8,243 nucleotides of DNA, from positions 1-8,243 of the forward strand of contig CALLKA010000117.1 in assembly GCA_938008665.1 (NCBI GenBank), in the 5' to 3' direction. Positions 6,345 to 8,243 of this stretch are shown in pieces. The notes under the pieces are model-generated. The model made no database searches and was not told the DNA's origin. It saw only the letters and a list, made by a program, of their open reading frames with translations. Source of the DNA: an uncultured Bacteroidota bacterium (lineage in GTDB: Bacteria; Bacteroidota; Bacteroidia; Chitinophagales; Chitinophagaceae). Position 1 is the first letter of the stretch; each line of letters opens with the position of its first letter. A program made the position numbers and the translations under genes.

Positions 6345-7831
6345 TGATAATCAAATTCATGGCATCAATTCATACCCTTAAGAAATTTTCTTTTTTCCTT
6401 TTTTTAACCCTGATTTTTTCAGCATGTACGCGTATTAGTACTTCTGAATTAGGCCTTGGTTTACTTCCAGCAATGGATGCTGTAAATACCAAGGATACCT
6501 TATTGTCAGTGGAGACGCAGTCTGCAGACTATGCGGATTCAATGCGCATTTTTGGAACAGATGAACATGTTTTAGGAAGCATTACAAACGACCCTATTTT
6601 TGGTGCTACAACTGCTTCCATCTTTTTCCAATTAAAACCTGAAATTTTCCCATTTTATTTACAAGGTGACAAGGATAGTATCCTAGTTGACTCGGCTGTC
6701 CTGATTTTAAGCTATCGTGGTTTTTATGGAGATTCTACAAAGCCGATAACTTTAAACGTCAGTAAGATTGATGATAACACGCCACTTGAAATTGGCAAAC
6801 TATATGCAAGTAATTATCCAAGTGCATATAACATAAAACCGGGTGCCGCACTAGCAAATCCTTATACCCTTGATTTTCAAAAAGTGAGGGATTCTGTGAT
6901 AAGTCGTTTTGAATTAGCTAATAATCAAATTAGAATAAAACTATTGCCGTCTGCTGCACTGCAATTCATTAAATTATTTGATTCGACCAATGCATACAAA
7001 AATGATTCTACTTTACGTGAATATTTCAAGGGTTTTGCGATAACCACCAGTGGTAATAGTAATGTATTAATTCGTCTTGGAATGACTGATACCAACACGA
7101 AGCTTGGCTTATATTACAGATCAAGTTCAGTAGGTGCAACACAAAGAGATACTGCAGTCCGCTATTTTAAATACAATGTTTATAATACAGGGGATGCTAA
7201 TTTTATCACAAGAAATAGATCAGCTTCCGAATCCTTTAAATATATCAATGGCACATTGAATGATTCATTGGTTTACGTTCAGACGAGTCCCGGTACTATG
7301 GTGAAATTGAAAGTGCCAGGATTGAAATCCTTTAAAAATAAGATCATTCATCGTGCCGAATTAATTGCAGAACAGGTTCCGGATGACGCGAATTTGAAAA
7401 CAATTGACCAACAAATGTTACCACCACAATACTTATTTTTAGGTATCTATGATTCTGCTGCCAAAAAAATCAGGAATGTGCCTAATGATTATGTTGGAAC
7501 AACTAGCCCTGAATATTTGAGCCGTTTTGGTGGTAGATTAGTTTATAAATCAATTATGGGTTATGATAAAGTAGCTAGCTACAACTTTAATATAAGTCGA
7601 TATGTGCAAGGCGTTATCTCAAGAACGGACTCGATGTTTGATTTTAGAATATTAGCTCCAGTGAACGATTCTATCATGTTTGTACCACCTTATCCTAATA
7701 ATAAATCTTCTAGCGTGGATTATTTAAGTTCAAGCCTTGGTAATCAACCCGCTATCGGTAGGGTTCGTTTAGGAGGAGGAAAGCATTCCCGATTCAGAAT
7801 GAGGCTTCATATTTATTATTCAGATTTATAG
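6344..7831 (+). CDS. DUF4270-family lipoprotein
   Basis: This is a 495-residue exported lipoprotein of the DUF4270 family, which is found in Bacteroidota and has no established function. I chose the ATG at 6344 because it forms TAATG with the stop of the preceding gene; an in-frame ATG at 6359 is also possible. The open frame extends back to 6287 inside the neighbour, but that start would place 19 extra residues before the signal peptide. The hydrophobic stretch (residues 15-25) ends in IFSAC, so C28 is the likely lipidated Cys. The residues after it (TRISTSE) lack the acidic surface-export signal known in this phylum, so either membrane face is possible. Family-like segments are ELGLGLLP (35-42), NTKDTLL just after it, GSITNDPIFGATTAS (78-92), NFNISRYVQGVIS near the C-terminus and the closing RMRLHIYYSDL. 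The whole chain looks beta-rich. Coupling to the GT5-like gene suggests joint function. Confidence 0.85.
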   Translation: MIIKFMASIHTLKKFSFFLFLTLIFSACTRISTSELGLGLLPAMDAVNTKDTLLSVETQSADYADSMRIFGTDEHVLGSITNDPIFGATTASIFFQLKPEIFPFYLQGDKDSILVDSAVLILSYRGFYGDSTKPITLNVSKIDDNTPLEIGKLYASNYPSAYNIKPGAALANPYTLDFQKVRDSVISRFELANNQIRIKLLPSAALQFIKLFDSTNAYKNDSTLREYFKGFAITTSGNSNVLIRLGMTDTNTKLGLYYRSSSVGATQRDTAVRYFKYNVYNTGDANFITRNRSASESFKYINGTLNDSLVYVQTSPGTMVKLKVPGLKSFKNKIIHRAELIAEQVPDDANLKTIDQQMLPPQYLFLGIYDSAAKKIRNVPNDYVGTTSPEYLSRFGGRLVYKSIMGYDKVASYNFNISRYVQGVISRTDSMFDFRILAPVNDSIMFVPPYPNNKSSSVDYLSSSLGNQPAIGRVRLGGGKHSRFRMRLHIYYSDL

Positions 7832-7837
7832 TATCCA

Positions 7838-7869
7838 TTTGAATCAAATAGCTTTTATTAATATATTTG
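7838..7869 (+). promoter_or_regulatory. Near-consensus Bacteroidota promoter of metK
   Basis: TTTG at 7838-7841, a 20-base spacer, then TATATTTG at 7862-7869 match both elements of the Bacteroidota primary sigma promoter (TTTG and TAnnTTTG). It begins seven bases after the DUF4270 stop. Expected transcription start is near 7875, leaving a leader of only about 14 bases before the ATG at 7889, so metK should be transcribed independently of the upstream pair. No transcription terminator is evident between the two. Confidence 0.78.
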
Positions 7870-7888
7870 CACCTTAAATACTAACTCT

Positions 7889-8243
7889 ATGCCTTATTTA
7901 TTTACCTCAGAAAGCGTTTCTGAAGGACATCCAGACAAAGTAGCGGATCAGATTTCTGACGCTTTAATCGACAACTTTTTAGCATTTGATCCACAATCCA
8001 AAGTGGCATGTGAAACTTTAGTAACTACTGGTCAAGTGATCTTGGCAGGTGAGGTAAAATCTAAAGCATATTTAGATGTTCAAACTATTGCACGTAATGT
8101 GATCAAGAAAATCGGTTACACAAAAAGTGAATACATGTTTGAAGCGGATAGCTGTGGTGTACTAAGTGCCATCCACGAACAATCTGCAGATATTAACCAA
8201 GGGGTGGATAGAAAAAAGAAAGAAGAGCAAGGTGCTGGTGACC
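7889..8243 (+). CDS. metK: S-adenosylmethionine synthetase, N-terminal part (3' end outside window)
   Basis: This is methionine adenosyltransferase, the cytosolic enzyme that makes S-adenosylmethionine, phosphate and pyrophosphate from methionine and ATP. The 118 complete codons present cover about 30% of the usual 380-430 residues. LFTSESVSEGHPDKVADQIS (4-23) is the family signature and holds the ATP-binding His14 and the metal-binding Asp16 (H15 and D17 in E. coli when the initiator Met is counted). TGQVILAGEV (47-56) lines the methionine site. SCGVLSAIHEQSADINQGVD (88-107) is highly conserved, and GAGD at the right edge begins the mobile loop that closes over the active site. The start at 7889 gives MPYLFTSES, matching the normal family N-terminus. 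It has its own promoter candidate and no room for a riboswitch upstream. Confidence 0.98.
   Translation, partial: MPYLFTSESVSEGHPDKVADQISDALIDNFLAFDPQSKVACETLVTTGQVILAGEVKSKAYLDVQTIARNVIKKIGYTKSEYMFEADSCGVLSAIHEQSADINQGVDRKKKEEQGAGD

Noticed and set aside
7832..7888. SAM riboswitch before metK
   Set aside because: Only 57 bases separate the genes and the promoter fills most of them. The predicted leader is about 14 bases, too short for any known SAM riboswitch.

Overview
The window is about 8.2 kb of AT-rich chromosomal DNA from a member of the Bacteroidota, most likely a Chitinophagaceae-like lineage. Three things point there: a DUF4270 lipoprotein (a family essentially restricted to this phylum), promoter-like sequences of the Bacteroidota type (TTTG/TTG, about 19-20 bases, then TAnnTTTG) instead of E. 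coli-type boxes, and starts without clear Shine-Dalgarno sequences. Family placement is inference. I see no mobile element, CRISPR array, tRNA or rRNA. Coding density is high and no gene is visibly broken.

Layout from left to right. (1) 1-804, minus: the first 268 residues of sucC (succinyl-CoA synthetase beta), running off the left edge. (2) 997-1572, plus: a secreted YceI-family protein with its own likely promoter. It ends at a strong hairpin (1592-1627) that also serves as terminator for the convergent unit to its right. (3) 5365 down to 1649, minus: four closely packed genes read in the order flippase-like membrane protein, RfaE2-type adenylyltransferase, secreted subtilisin-like protease, DinB-fold protein. 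Spacings are 1, 27 and 35 bases, so they probably form one operon. (4) 5526-7831, plus: a divergent two-gene unit. A short GT5-like protein, half a glycogen synthase with its substrate motif altered, is joined by a TAATG stop/start overlap to a DUF4270 lipoprotein. (5) 7889-8243, plus: the first 118 residues of metK behind a near-consensus Bacteroidota promoter, running off the right edge.

sucC and metK are housekeeping metabolism (TCA cycle; S-adenosylmethionine synthesis). The flippase-like protein and the nucleotidyltransferase suggest envelope precursor metabolism; the protease, YceI protein and DUF4270 lipoprotein are exported. The least explained part is the GT5-like/DUF4270 pair: a cytosolic protein that looks like a non-catalytic glycosyltransferase half, translationally coupled to an exported lipoprotein of unknown function. 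No obviously new defence or mobile system is present.
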